This document shows positions 20,494-32,955 of a stretch of 64,000 nucleotides of DNA, in pieces; within the stretch, counting starts at the first letter, position 1; every line of letters starts with the position of its first letter. The DNA lies in NCBI RefSeq assembly GCF_000003195.3, contig NC_012872.2:19052491-19116490 (forward strand). Direction: 5' to 3'. The DNA comes from Sorghum bicolor (taxonomy: Eukaryota; Streptophyta; Magnoliopsida; Poales; Poaceae). A program made the translations under genes and the position numbers. The notes under the pieces were generated by a model. It did not search any database. It saw only the letters and a list, made by a program, of their open reading frames with translations, and was not told the origin of the DNA.

Positions 20494-21146
20494 ATGTCTA
20501 ACACTGATTTTGACTTGGAGAACGTTATCCCCGTGACGGAAGCCAATCTCAGAGATGAACAGAAGCAAGCTATGGAGAACTACAAGCAGCTATGCTTGAA
20601 ATCTTTCAGTATCAACAAGAGCGGTGAGGTGATCCAGAAGGAAGCATTGCCGATGCCTCGACAAATCACTTTTGAAGCCAGTCCTGGTAAATTGCAAGAG
20701 ATGGTTGACAACGCTATTAATCGTGCTCTAATCAATCAATCTAGTGTGTTGTCCAATATAGTTTTCAATGTTGTGGCTAGAACTTTCAAAGAAGGACAAG
20801 TACCACCAGCTTATGTGGGCCCTGCCTATCATCAGCCAGGATCATCATCGGTTACGGCTTCATCGGCTACTACGGCCGTCGCGGGTACGGAAGCTACTTC
20901 TCCCCCAAGCACATTAGGGATGACTAATGGGCAATCTACACCGATGATAACTAATCCAGCAGTATCAGAGGGACAAGTTCAACTTGCTACAGATCTATTG
21001 GCATCGGTAATGTCAGGATCTGTGTTTAAGAATTGTCAAGTTCCTCCCAACTGGTGGGGATATCGTATGCCCCCGGACTACCACTACAAGACCATTTTCT
21101 ATGAATTCTCAAATACCAACGTTCCACATGCCTAACGCATCGGCAG
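20494..21146 (+). pseudogene. G2 Gag, N-terminal part, cut by element T
   Basis: ATG 20494 begins MSNTDFDLENVIPVTEANL, close to G1 Gag (MSISDLDQENVIPVTEANL). A deletion relative to G1 just before 21100 shifts the frame to a TAA at 21133. T is inserted at 21146/21147; the gene resumes at 44192-44196 with the repeated target GGCAG. Confidence 0.88.
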
Positions 21147-24100
21147 TGTCACAGAACCGACCAAATTATAAGGGTTCAAGTGTAGAAACGATCGATAAGC
21201 AATCAAGTTTCCAAACTTGAGCCCATATAATCCCGGTAGTCAATTGAAATCATGAAGGATTTTAAACCAACTTGCAACAAACCAAGATCGTAATAATTCA
21301 GCACAACACAGCGAATGTTACATAGTTATTCATTGCCATCGAAGCGGCACCACATCGGAGTATTAAGTTATTACAACACTTGTTTGAAGTAGCGGAAGCA
21401 AAATAGTTACACACACACTTTCCAAATTCAGTTCATAAGTTCGAGTTACTGCCAGAGTCTACATCATCCTTCCAAAAGCAACAGGTACAAGGTTGTTAGA
21501 GAACCGTGCCCAACGGTTAGTACTCATCCCCAGCGGGATGGAGACAGGTCTTGCAGAAACCGTCATAAAAGATGTCATCTGCAATAGGTGGGAATAAACC
21601 CTGAGTACGAGAATGTACTCAGCTAGACTTACCCGTCTAGTAAAAACACAAAGACACCAAGGATCATGCAAGGCTAGTGTATAAAGTAGAGCTGGTTGAC
21701 GCAACATCTGCCAAAAGCTTGCATTAAAACTAAATTATTGTGGAAGCATTCATGTTTATTCATTATCAGCCTACCACTAGATTAGCACCTGTACTAAAGC
21801 ACTTCATTTTATTAGTACAAGCAATAATAACCATATCAAGTTCATCATATGTTCTTCCTTGCTATCATCATTATCATAAACCAAGTGCATTAGTGAATGC
21901 TACATTTGCCGCTGCTCTGTCAAGTTCTCACTAACCGGGAGAGACGGCGATTCGAATCGAATTCCTATCTAGCTGGAGGTGTATTCCTAGCACTCACCCA
22001 AGCATCCCCCATCGGAGAGCCAACGGGTCACCTTTGGTACGACTCAGGAATCGCGGCTCTGATCAGCGCCGCACTCCCAGGGCTACCACTCTGCCAGGGA
22101 GGTCAGGAATTTTAACTCACCTGCCTTTGGGCTTACGCCAATGGTCCCCCGCACACCGCACTTCCTCCGGTAGTGCGCACTTTATACTTGCCGGTCTTCC
22201 GGCCTGAGTCATACTACTCGGCTTCGCGGTCGGAACGAGTTATCCGGCCAACTAAGTGTCAGGCATGCGTTCAACATGACAAGAGGACGTACAACGATCG
22301 GTCCTTAGCTGCCACGGACGGAGTTACTACAACCTTACAAAACTCCGCCCGGCTTAAGTCAATTTAATCAGGTTCCATCCACGATAGCGTATATAGACCA
22401 TCGTGATCCGACACAACCCTATATCGCGCAGGTGACAGGAAATCACCCGACTTCTACCGATTAAGCATGGCTAAGCTGCTACTCGATCCTAACTCTATAA
22501 CCAAGGGGTGGAGTAAAATGCAGCAAAGGTTTCATCACAACTCCTATACTTAATGCAACAATAGATACAACATATTAAATAAACTTTCGAAAATAAAGGG
22601 AGGCTTAGAATGCTCCGGGGCTTGCCTTTCACGATCGAGGCTGGCTCGTGACTCGGGCACTCAACTTCTTCTTCGGGCTCCTCGAGTCCGACCTGCTGGA
22701 CCTCCACCTCCGGGTTGCCCTCCTGGCCTTCGGGGTTCACTTGCAGCTCGTGGGAGGCGGTTGCGTCCGATGCACCTATTGCATGCTCGATGAATAAGAA
22801 GGTGTACATGCTAAAAGATGAATGCTTGATAACATAATGGACTCACTGGACAATCATTTACGGAGTAACGGTTATAACAAGTTCACACGAGGTAGTAAGT
22901 CAACTAAGCCCAAAACCTATCATGATAGCCTATAGCAGCAAGCATCATAAAGCAGGATTAGCTCAGTAAACAGATCATAACTAGTGCTAGGCAGATCCAA
23001 CAAACATGAGTGAAGACATTCTGGAAATCTTATGAAATTGTTTACAAATCATCTTTGAACAGCACAGCAAGATTCATAAGTTAAAGAAGCCATTAAAACA
23101 AAGTTCCAGGTTCTGTCCCAGAAAAACAGAGAGCACCTATTTCTGGAACCCAACTTGGAACAGCTATAACTTTCAAACTACTAGGCCAATTGACCCCAAA
23201 ATTAAACCACAGCTAGTCCATAAAGTTTACAACAACTTTGATTTAGACAAGCCTCCCAGAAAACCAAGTTAACAACAAGTAAATACTATATTACCCCCTT
23301 GCTGTCCAGAACAGCCTTTAACCCTAGAATTAATTATTTGATGACATGACCAAAGTACAAACAGTACCAACCACATGACTTATAAGTACAAACATGTCAT
23401 AAGGTTACCAGAACACCACATGATAACCTCCAAAAGTTTATTAACAATGCATTTATTAATTTAATTCTAGAGAGGAGCATAATTACAAGATACTAGTCAG
23501 GGTGCTCAGAAAAACCTACAAAACTTACAGAAGCACAAGTATAGTATCAAGACATCACCATAAAAATTTCAGAGCAATTGCACATACCAAATTAAAGATA
23601 TGTATTTAACATGTTACAAGATGTTTATTTCATAAATTGGGAATCATGACTTATATTGTCTCAAACAACAGATTTCAGATTATTTACATATTATGAATAC
23701 CATAAACAAGTTTACTACCAAAGTAGAGCACCAGCATAAACACCAATTATTTTATATCATTTAATTAAAGAAACAAGCCAAATCTCAAACATAAATTACA
23801 TAACAAAGCTGCAGTACTCCAAAAATCATGAAATATTTATCAAAGCACTCTAATGCTACGCAGAGACTACCATAAAATTTTCATGGCAAACTAAGCAGTA
23901 TAACAAGAGATATGAATTTACTCATGAATAACAAGATTAAATCCTTAATAAATATTTTCCCAGAAAACATGGTTCATTTTATATTTTTATTAAAAACTAG
24001 CCATCTCAAGGAATACCACAAAATTGGTTTCACCATTTTGGATCTCCGAAACAAGAGATATGATTTTTGCAAGAAAGCCAAAAATCCAGATTTGAATAAA

Positions 24101-24824
24101 AGGAAGGAGGAGACCGTTGAGTCACTGACAGACGGGACCCGTGCGTCAGTGACACCGAGAACAGAGGACTCCTTCGCCGGCAAATGCTCGCCGACGGTGA
24201 GCTTCTCCGGCGGATCCAAGGGCACCAACGTGCTCCTGGAGGGATTCCGCATCGATGGAGGTAGGTGGTTCTAGGGTTTCGGCTACGGAGAGGGGTCGCC
24301 GGTGTACGGGCGCCATCTGGCGGACAGGTGTCGCCCTGGACATCCACGACGGCGAGCTCGGCTCTGATTCAGGCGACGTGATCACCGACTGAAACCCGAA
24401 TTTGCAGCGTGATTATCTCCTAAACCACTTGATGATTTTGCTGGCTAATTGCTTTATGCTGGAGAGCTACATGAGTACTCCAACATTGCTAACAAGATCA
24501 TAGTTTGATTCGGCCTAGAATTGAAACTGGAAGATGAACAATACCCCCTCGAGCAAACTGCAGTGATTCCAGACTTAGAAAATTTTCTAAGTGTTGGAAA
24601 CAGCCCCAATTTTGCCTTGTGGGTCACTGTTGAGCTATTTGTGATCATTTTCATGAGATGGCCATTAAACAACTTTTGTTCCTTATAAAATGTGCTACAA
24701 CGTTGCTGTAGAAAGTTTTGACATGCAAACATTTTATGAAACACTTTTTAAAAGCCTAAGCAAAAGAGGTTTCTAGGGCCTATTTGCATAAGTATGACCT
24801 AAGTGATTATTTTGGAGAAGTGAT
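21147..24824 (-). repeat. T 3' LTR, larger piece
   Basis: Pairs with 39636-43949 of the 5' LTR. Interrupted at 24824 by A1 and completed at 32672-32913. Lacks a 644-bp segment found in the 5' LTR and keeps an 87-bp segment that the 5' LTR lost. Confidence 0.92.
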
Positions 24825-26037
24825 TGTTGACGGTCCTTAAGTATCAAATTCAATTATCAAATAAACAAAGAAAAGGATCTAAATGAAATCAACATCTAGA
24901 CTTAGGGTTTTATCTGACAGAATTCCACGAGTTTTGGTGTTTGTCTATTTCTGCAGGGGGTTATCAGGAAATAAGGAAGAAAGGCCCACATGTCAGGATT
25001 ACATAGAGATATCAACGCACCATGCAATTTTCTACCATCTAGAAGACTCCAGAAGCCACGAGACCGAAGCGGAGGCGAAACGGGGCCAGGACCTGGGCGC
25101 CCGCCCACCTGCTGAGCCCAATCAGGACTCTTTCTCTCGGGAGATCTCCACCGACCTATTGGATCCACAATAACATAGTACCACCTCGCCTATCGACCCA
25201 AAAACGCATAGAAGGGGAGGACTATATAAGGAGACCCCCCTGGCCTCTGGAGACATGAAGAAATTATCATAGAGACTGAGGGGTGCCCTCGAAGGAAAAC
25301 CTCTTCTCTAATTAATATTTCTTTTTAGGCTTAGCAACCAATGTAAGGTAGAAATAGATCTTCTAGTTTCTACTAGATTGAGAGAGATAGAGTGGAGGTG
25401 TAGATTGGAGGAAGCCCGGCCTGTCGGTGTCTACTCCAAGCTTGTACCTGCGGGATCAAGTTCTCCTAACCCGAAGCTTGCTCCTAGGATTCTTCAGTAA
25501 TTCGACTTCTAAATTCTAGTAAGTTCTTGTTTTATGGTTCTTATGGTTTATGAGTTTACTTTAATCTCTTCGCGTAGAGTTTAGAGTAATCATTGCTGGC
25601 GTAAACGTGGTGTTTAGGCTGGGGTACTCATAGATATTCCCTGACTAGCTGGACCGTGGTAGTAGTGAGGAACGTGACAATTCCGAGCTACCTTTGTAGA
25701 TCACATCTCGTTAGCAGGAAGGATAGGGTTTATAGGTGCGGGTCGAACATCCTTTGTGTTGTCTAGATTCCGTTAGCCTCCCCATTAGAACAGTAGATCA
25801 TCCTTACCAAGGTTAGAAGGAGACTACTTTTGCAGTCTTCTCTATTTATCACTCACATCGAAAGACATTCTTTGTGACTAAAGGGATAGTAGCAATAGAT
25901 TTGGTTAGTCAGATGCACCCTTTCTCCCAGTGGTAAAAATATAAATACGATAACTCTGGATAACCTCCCGGGTGAAATCCTCACCGATATCCGTGCGCTT
26001 GCGGATCGTTTCCTTATTGCGTTACCAAATATCAACA
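24825..26037 (+). repeat. A1 5' LTR, 1213 bp
   Basis: TGTTGACGGTCC...AAATATCAACA. Contains TATATAAGG near 25224-25232, a likely TATA box. Confidence 0.95.
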
Positions 26038-26045
26038 AGCATTTC

Positions 26046-26064
26046 TGGCGCCGTTGCCGGGGAG
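26046..26064 (+). other. A1 primer-binding site (tRNA-Asp type)
   Basis: TGGCGCCGTTGCCGGGGAG, the sequence typical of the Athila lineage, eight bases after the LTR. Confidence 0.85.
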
Positions 26065-26150
26065 AAAGACGGTTTGCTGAGATAACTTTGAGTCTTGCTA
26101 TTATCTTGTATTATACTTTTATACTTTTATTCTTTTATCTTTTTATCTTT

Positions 26151-27086
26151 ATGGATAACTCAAATTCCATACCTATTATTAAATTCTTTGCACCTTCGGA
26201 AACCAGCCATAGACCATGGGAGTCAACACGTCCTGCCCCTAATTATGATCTGTGTCCGGAGTTGATTGCAATAGGTCAAAACCAACCCTTTTCTATAGCT
26301 GAGGTCCTATCTTTTAATCAAAAAGATAATGCACTTTTAGCCACACCTAGGGAATCTTTTAATCTTTCTATAAATTCTGGTTTAGACCTAGCCCTACAAG
26401 ACCATGTTTTTCCTAGATATTTTCACATTGGTCTTAATCATATAACCTTTGGTAGAGTCTTTCTTTCTTTATCTATTAGTAAAGGAAGGTATGTCTTCAT
26501 TTGTAGACATCCTTCTTGCACTAGTCTTCATAGAAAAATCCTAGAGATAGAGAAGGAATCATCTCCCATACAAGGAGAGGAAGTTTCAATAGCTGATTCC
26601 CCAACATTTCAATCCCATGATTCGGCTATCCATCCCATCCTTGAGCTTAATGATTTCTACAATGCTCTTTCTCTTGAACCTCCCGATAATTCTATGAATC
26701 TATCTAGACATCCCATGCATAAGAGTCACCAAGACCACAAGGAGGATCAAGAAGAGCAACATCAATGGCTAGAGGGCATTAAAAATCCATGTGCTATCAC
26801 CATTGAATGGTTAGATAAAACAAACTTGAGAGACAATCCTAGAGGAATTTTAAGCATTCATGAAGAATCATCCTTGGAGTTTGAGAGAAACAACTGTGAG
26901 CATGGAAGTTATTTCATAAATACCTCACCCAGTCCTTGCTTGTGTAAAACATCTCTCCAATCAATTTGTCTCTCCATCCTTACCACATTTGAGATCTCCA
27001 ACCCCCTCTTCCTCTTCATTTATAAAAACTTGAAAAAGGTGGTTGTCGATGCATATGTCTATAATAAATATTGCAGATCTCGTTGA
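26151..27086 (+). CDS. A1 ORF1, function not recognised
   Basis: 311 residues from ATG 26151 (MDNSNSIPIIKFFAPSE), the first ATG of weight after the primer-binding site; the frame is also open a little upstream. It is in the position of gag, but I see no zinc knuckle and cannot assign a Gag domain with certainty. Features: WxST-type N-terminus, a Ser/His-rich middle, a hydrophobic segment near residues 275-300 (SICLSILTTFEISNPLFLFIYKN), and the ending VVVDAYVYNKYC. No close copy elsewhere in the window. It could be a diverged Gag or part of an Athila ORF. Clean frame, in keeping with the young age of A1. Confidence 0.55.
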   Translation: MDNSNSIPIIKFFAPSETSHRPWESTRPAPNYDLCPELIAIGQNQPFSIAEVLSFNQKDNALLATPRESFNLSINSGLDLALQDHVFPRYFHIGLNHITFGRVFLSLSISKGRYVFICRHPSCTSLHRKILEIEKESSPIQGEEVSIADSPTFQSHDSAIHPILELNDFYNALSLEPPDNSMNLSRHPMHKSHQDHKEDQEEQHQWLEGIKNPCAITIEWLDKTNLRDNPRGILSIHEESSLEFERNNCEHGSYFINTSPSPCLCKTSLQSICLSILTTFEISNPLFLFIYKNLKKVVVDAYVYNKYCRSR

Positions 27087-27401
27087 GTTGATCTTGATAT
27101 AGGTTGGTGTTGGAGGGGAAACCACTTCACCAACATAACTTGATGGTTTCCCAAGGATAAGCTTAGTGTCCTAGGACAAGCACTTATCAGATCATAACAT
27201 GAACTTTTAATTAGTTGCAACATTGCCTTGTGTATTGAGCATATTAAGATAATTATAGAAGTATTCCTTCGGGTATTCTTGCCACTAACCTTTCCAGGAT
27301 TAGAGCAAGAAGATCGGATGAATGACAAGCGCAAGGTATGCCCAACCAATCATCATGCAACATTAAATTAAATTCATCCAATCTTGAATTTTGCAAAATT
27401 C

Positions 27402-27414
27402 AAGCTTGGGGGAG
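27402..27414 (+). repeat. Internal polypurine-tract-like motif 1 of A1
   Basis: AAGCTTGGGGGAG, identical to the true tract at 31439-31451; a third version, CAGCTCGGGGGAG, is at 29758-29770. Confidence 0.7.
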
Positions 27415-28499
27415 TACTTTACATCCTTTGCCATGCTTCTATGTTGGTTGTCCTTACCTTTGAGACATGCTCAATTTGTTAAATACTAATCACACTACTC
27501 CATCTCCACTTGAGTAGATCTCTATAAAAGCCATCATGCTACCTTTGTTTATCCTAGTAAGTGTTAGTTTGGAAGTACTGGACACACTTCCAATTGCATT
27601 TAAATTAAGCATGGTGCTTAGGTTAAATAGCCTTCCTTAATCTGATTAGACATGGAGTCTAGTTTGGTTACTGAACTAAAAACTGCTTGAGTAGATCATG
27701 GTATATTTTGTGGGACTAACCCCTACAGGAGAACTTTCAATATCAACCTGGGAAGTCCTGAGATAAACTCACATTGGAGATGAAGAAAGTGACACATGAA
27801 GTTTAACAATTTGCACAAGAAAGACGTAGCTCAAAATAGATGATTCATGGAGGGTGCCACAAACACGATGCACAACCGCTAAGAAAGGAAAGCTTCCACA
27901 AGGTGATACTGTACCATCACTCTTCAAGTAAGGTAACATTTTAAGGTACTTGACTATCACTTTTATAAGCTTCTCCTTGGTTCTAGCATTCACATAAAAT
28001 AAAGAGACAAACATGTATGATTTGTAGCTCCAAATTAAACCAACCCAATTAATTCAACATGTTTAGTCCTTTAATCTTTATTCTTAGTACTACCTTCGTG
28101 ATCCCACACTCCTAATCATATAAGCTAATATGTTGCACATTCAATCTTTGGAAGATATAAACAAAACATAAATATAGATAGATTATCTTTCTATTAGGTT
28201 GAGCCATCTGATCTGACAAATGCTACACTCATGATCCATCAACTTTGTCTTGCTCACTATGCTTAAGGTTAGAGAAGAACAAATACACTTTTGGTTCTGT
28301 TGGTGTTTTCCACCAACAGGGCCGATGCACTTGATCTCTGCCTTGTCTCTATGAACAGGTACACTTCAAGCAAAACATGAAGGAGTTTTACAACTCCCAG
28401 ATTCGACCAAGTGAAGGAACTGGATCTACGAGCACAAACACACTGAGCAAGATGCTGCTAACACCGCACTTCGAACTGCTGGGCAAACAAAGAACATAG
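27415..28499 (+). other. A1 interior without recognised genes
   Basis: AT-rich, no ORF I can support on the plus strand. It separates ORF1 from the protease region and may be remnant or control sequence. Confidence 0.5.
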
Positions 28500-29270
28500 G
28501 TGACTCCGTATCAAGAGGTGCAGACGTCAAGGTCCACACCTAATCAAATGATGCACCTAAAGGATGAAGACAGTGAAAAGTCTTGTCCAGAAGACTTAAA
28601 ACATTGGATCCTTGTCAGAGGAGGTCAAGATCGTCGACTCAAGTCACCTTTCTTGATCAAGAAGGACGACCCTAGTGTTCCAAGCATCGAATGCACAATC
28701 AATAGATACTCTTTTTAGAAGACACTCTACGACATCGGATCTAACGACAACATAATGGCCGCAGTCACTTATCAGCTCCTGCATGGAACCATGCCCCTAC
28801 AACCAATATATTCAGCTCCAGATGATTTTCAGGTCATTGACATGGGAGAAGACGAATATGATCCACCCACCATCCTTGGAAGACCGTTCCTCAACACTAT
28901 CAAAGCAATCATCTACATTGGAACCGGAGAAGTCCACATGTACTTCCCCTCTGAGAAGGTACGCAACTATTTTACTGACCATAACTATATAGTTGAAGAC
29001 TCTAAGCAGGTCAGGACAAGAAGACGACGCAACCGCAACCAGAGGAGGCGAATCATCAAGAACGGATGGGTAGACTACGAAGGAGAAGTGATAAGAACTG
29101 AAGACATACAGCTTGAACAGAACTGTCCTGAGGAGACCATAGCACCGAGTCAGGTGTGGAGGGAGAAGATAGTTATACACGAAGATAGGCGCCACCGGAA
29201 TCACCGACTACGCCACCTAGCGAATCCCAGGACGACTGAGAAAACAGAGAGTCCCGTTCGGAGGACATAA
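28500..29270 (+). pseudogene. A1 aspartic protease region
   Basis: Retropepsin traits in one frame: YDIGSNDNIM (catalytic D-I-G), DEYDPPTILGRPFLNTIKAIIYIGTGEVHMYF (the ILGRPFL block of plant gypsy proteases). TAG at 28716-28718 lies two residues before the catalytic block. The C-terminal part is very basic (RTRRRRNRNQRRR). No RT follows, unlike coding Athila elements. This is the only trace of a pol gene in A1. Confidence 0.65.
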
Positions 29271-29490
29271 AAATACCGAACGCCTTGCCAAGAGGTAAAC
29301 TTGGTAGTTACCCTTTCCTTTCAATTATTCAATTATAATTTGCTTAGGTAATCAGGTTCATGCTATCTTGAAAAAAAATAAAAATGTTAAAAAAATAGTA
29401 AGCCCCATGTGAGTATGCTCATGGCATAAAACCCATAAGTACATTCACTGTGGTGGCATAAAAATAAAATAAATAAGTTTTCATCTTACA

Positions 29491-29518
29491 AAATATATAT
29501 ATATAATAATAATAATAA
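29491..29518. repeat. TA/TAA microsatellite in A1
   Basis: About (TA)6 followed by (ATA)5-type repeats. Confidence 0.7.
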
Positions 29519-31438
29519 GTGTATGATCCTGCTAAATAAATAACATTTATTAAGGAAGCTCAACATGATGAAGGCTAGATATTTATGCTAACACTTAATT
29601 AGTTCCACAAGCTTTGTTGTCTATTTGAGCTCCACAGAATTTAAGAATCAAGAAGACTAGCAGACGGAGGACATTCTAATCGCTGTCAGAATGCTGCTGA
29701 CTTTCAAATACACCTCTGCCACCTGTTAGCTACATCAAGAGAAATTACGTCAAAATTCAGCTCGGGGGAGAGCACCCCCATTTATCTCGCTAAGTATTTC
29801 TACCTATCTTTATACTTATATTATGTTAGAATATTAAAATACATAAACTATGAAAAACCAAATAAAGATTTTGTGCTTATATATATCTTTTGCTTAGTAT
29901 GTTTAATAAATAAATAAATAAAGTGTCTATGCTAATCTGAATCTTAATAATAAAACTCTAGCATGGATATGATGAATAGTTGCTCTGCCTAATTTGCAAT
30001 TTTGAAGTTCTCTCTCAAGTTTAGACATAACTGTTATAATTTAAATCTTGCTCTAGACCTAAACTTGTGGGATGAAAACTTGATCTGAAGTCTAAGTTGT
30101 TAACGGATACGATATGGGAAGGTTGAGCTGCTGTTTATCTGTTCCTAGAGATGCTAGAATTCTAGAGAATTTTATCTTTGAAAATCTTTGAAATGTTGCA
30201 TGATGAGTTCCTGTATGATGAGAGTTTAAATTCCTACCACAGCCATATATACATGCTTGCTAGACTTTGAGCCACACATTTAGTATTTACTGCTTATGAG
30301 CATTGAGTGTGGTCAAGCTGTGTAGACCCTTAGGAGCTTGTCATGTGGTTAAATCAAGATTCACTTGCACGTTCACTCATATATGCTACTTCTACTCCGG
30401 AAGTACCATCCACATATATCCATCTATTTCTATCTCCAGAATCACCCAAAAATATTCTACTCCTAATCCGGGAGAGAATAGTCAAAAACATTTTCCTATC
30501 CCTGTTATTCCCTGTGAAATAAATGCTCAAAATATTTTGGTTACTACCACTTGCTATATTATCTCAAGAGATGAGTGCTCTAAAAAAAAGGAAAGAAAGA
30601 AAAAAAATATATAAACGAGGAAATAAAAAGGGGCAAGTGCTCGGAACCTCGAAAGAAAGAAAAAGTGAGACGAGAGGTAAAAATGGACAAGTGTCCGACA
30701 GTAGAATTAGGGGTACAAAATACCCACCTGAGAGGAAAGAAAAAGAAGAGCATCTCATTCTCCTCATAAAGTTTCAAAAAGCAAGAAAGGTATGTATCCC
30801 CTCAAAAGAGCAAAAGTAGAATTAGACTTTCACCATTGTTATTACCATCATCACCATACACCATTCATTCGCCACACATGCACATCTTGATTTGGCTTAT
30901 TGATTTGTTTCTCTAGATCCATGGTTTGACTATGCAATAAATGTCTTGTAAGTATGTATTAACTGTCTCCCACCTATGAGCTCCAGATATTAAAGCCTTA
31001 TTAGAGTAGGGTGAGAGAGAAGGCAATGTCACTATGCCTTATACCACAAATACCACATATCTTGAGAGAAGGCATATACCATCAATGCCTTGGTAAGGAT
31101 CCAGAAATACCACAAAAGAGAGATATGAGAGAGTCATACAAGGAATCTCTGAGTTTTATTTGAAAATCTGCAAAAAAAACCCCAGAGCTATAGCTGATCA
31201 AGAATAAGAGACATGGCACTTGGCTAGACTGTTCTATCTTTTAACTACTCAAGACAGAAGTGACGGTTACAAGTCCCATGGTGAAAGGTAAAGTAAGTAA
31301 GTTTTAATTCTTGACAGTTTACTATGACTCAGAGATGAGATCTTATTTAAAAGCATGTGTACCGTCAAATTTTTAAGATATTGCAACAACTTCTGATCCA
31401 TAGCTAAGTCTATCCTTGCTCAGGGACGAGCAAGAGGT

Positions 31439-31453
31439 AAGCTTGGGGGAGTT
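31439..31453 (+). other. A1 polypurine tract
   Basis: AAGCTTGGGGGAGTT immediately before the 3' LTR. Confidence 0.85.
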
Positions 31454-32666
31454 TGTTGACGGTCCTTAAGTATCAAATTCAATTATCAAATAAACAAAGA
31501 AAAGGATCTAAATGAAATCAACATCTAGACTTAGGGTTTTATCTGACAGAATTCCACGAGTTTTGGTGTTTGTCTATTTCTGCAGGGGGTTATCAGGAAA
31601 TAAGGAAGAAAGGCCCACATGTCAGGATTACATAGAGATATCAACGCACCATGCAATTTTCTACCATCTAGAAGACTCCAGAAGCCACGAGACCGAAGCG
31701 GAGGCGAAACGGGGCCAGGACCTGGGCGCCCGCCCACCTGCTGAGCCCAATCAGGACTCTTTCTCTCGGGAGATCTCCACCGACCTATTGGATCCACAAT
31801 AACATAGTACCACCTCGCCTATCGACCCAAAAACGCATAGAAGGGGAGGACTATATAAGGAGACCCCCCTGGCCTCTGGAGACATGAAGAAATTATCATA
31901 GAGACTGAGGGGTGCCCTCGAAGGAAAACCTCTTCTCTAATTAATATTTCTTTTTAGGCTTAGCAACCAATGTAAGGTAGAAATAGATCTTCTAGTTTCT
32001 ACTAGATTGAGAGAGATAGAGTGGAGGTGTAGATTGGAGGAAGCCCGGCCTGTCGGTGTCTACTCCAAGCTTGTACCTGCGGGATCAAGTTCTCCTAACC
32101 CGAAGCTTGCTCCTAGGATTCTTCAGTAATTCGACTTCTAAATTCTAGTAAGTTCTTGTTTTATGGTTCTTATGGTTTATGAGTTTACTTTAATCTCTTC
32201 GCGTAGAGTTTAGAGTAATCATTGCTGGCGTAAACGTGGTGTTTAGGCTGGGGTACTCATAGATATTCCCTGACTAGCTGGACCGTGGTAGTAGTGAGGA
32301 ACGTGACAATTCTGAGCTACCTTTGTAGATCACATCTCGTTAGCAGGAAGGATAGGGTTTATAGGTGCGGGTCGAACATCCTTTGTGCTGTGTAGATTCC
32401 GTTAGCCTCACCATTAGAACAGTAGATCATCCTTACCAAGGTTAGAAGGAGACTACGGTTGCAGTCTTCTCTATTTATCACTCACATCGAAAGACATTCT
32501 TTGTGCCTAAAGGGATAGTAGCAATAGATTTGGTTAGTCAGATGCACCCTTTCTCCCAGTGGTAAAAATATAAATACGATAACTCTGGATAACCTCCCGG
32601 GTGAAATGCTCACCGATATCCGTGCGCTTGCGGATCGTTTCCTTATTGCGTTACCAAATATCAACA
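31454..32666 (+). repeat. A1 3' LTR, 1213 bp
   Basis: Same length as the 5' LTR. The first 850 or so bases are identical; all eight differences I see lie in the last third. Confidence 0.95.
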
Positions 32667-32671
32667 GTGAT

Positions 32672-32913
32672 CAACATGAACATTGTTCCCAATGTTAAGT
32701 TAAACATGAATAAACTAATTACCAAAGCATAGAGCATAAACACAAGCATGGTTCACTCAAGCAAAAGCATAGGAAGACTACTAACAATTTAAATCACACA
32801 TTTGCATGGAATGGCATGGCTCAAGATAGATGATGATCATGATATGCTTTGAGTAGATGATGATGCTCATGCTATGCACATGATTAATGCAACCATAACA
32901 CTGGGGTGTTACA
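32672..32913 (-). repeat. T 3' LTR, small piece beyond A1
   Basis: Matches 43950-44191 of the 5' LTR and ends GGGGTGTTACA, the minus-strand LTR start TGTAACACCCC. Confidence 0.92.
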
Positions 32914-32928
32914 GCCCTCCCCCCTTAC
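32914..32928 (-). other. T polypurine tract
   Basis: Minus strand GTAAGGGGGGAGGGC next to the 3' LTR. Confidence 0.85.
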
Positions 32929-32955
32929 AAAAATCTCGTCCTAAGATTTGAAAGC

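Larger units (their letters stand above)
29271..31453 (+). other. A1 3' noncoding region
   Basis: No supported gene. AT-rich with short tandem repeats (TA/TAA near 29491-29518). The stretch at about 30620-30730 matches, in reverse orientation, A2 sequence near 60130-60230 (GGACAC..GTCCG and CTCGaGGA-type words), tying A1 and A2 together. Ends in the polypurine tract. Confidence 0.55.
24825..32666 (+). mobile_element. A1: non-autonomous Athila-like Ty3/gypsy element
   Basis: LTRs 24825-26037 and 31454-32666 (1213 bp each), TSD GTGAT (24820-24824, 32667-32671), tRNA-Asp-type primer-binding site, polypurine tract AAGCTTGGGGGAG. The 5.4-kb interior has one unassigned ORF and a protease region but no RT, RNase H or integrase, so it depends on other elements. 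The LTR and 3' region resemble A2 (58497-64000), a coding relative. Eight LTR differences in 1213 bp mark it as young. Confidence 0.92.

Noticed and set aside
21459..22809. Several 60-100 aa ORFs with twins at 39946-41231
   Set aside because: They are LTR sequence of element T seen twice, with stops and indels between the copies.
24883..25173. 96-aa ORF, repeated identically at 31512-31802
   Set aside because: Both lie at the same place in the two A1 LTRs. The identity comes from LTR duplication; there is no homology or coding signal.
28812..29204. 130-aa ORF on the minus strand
   Set aside because: Shadow of the A1 protease frame, which has recognisable retropepsin blocks.
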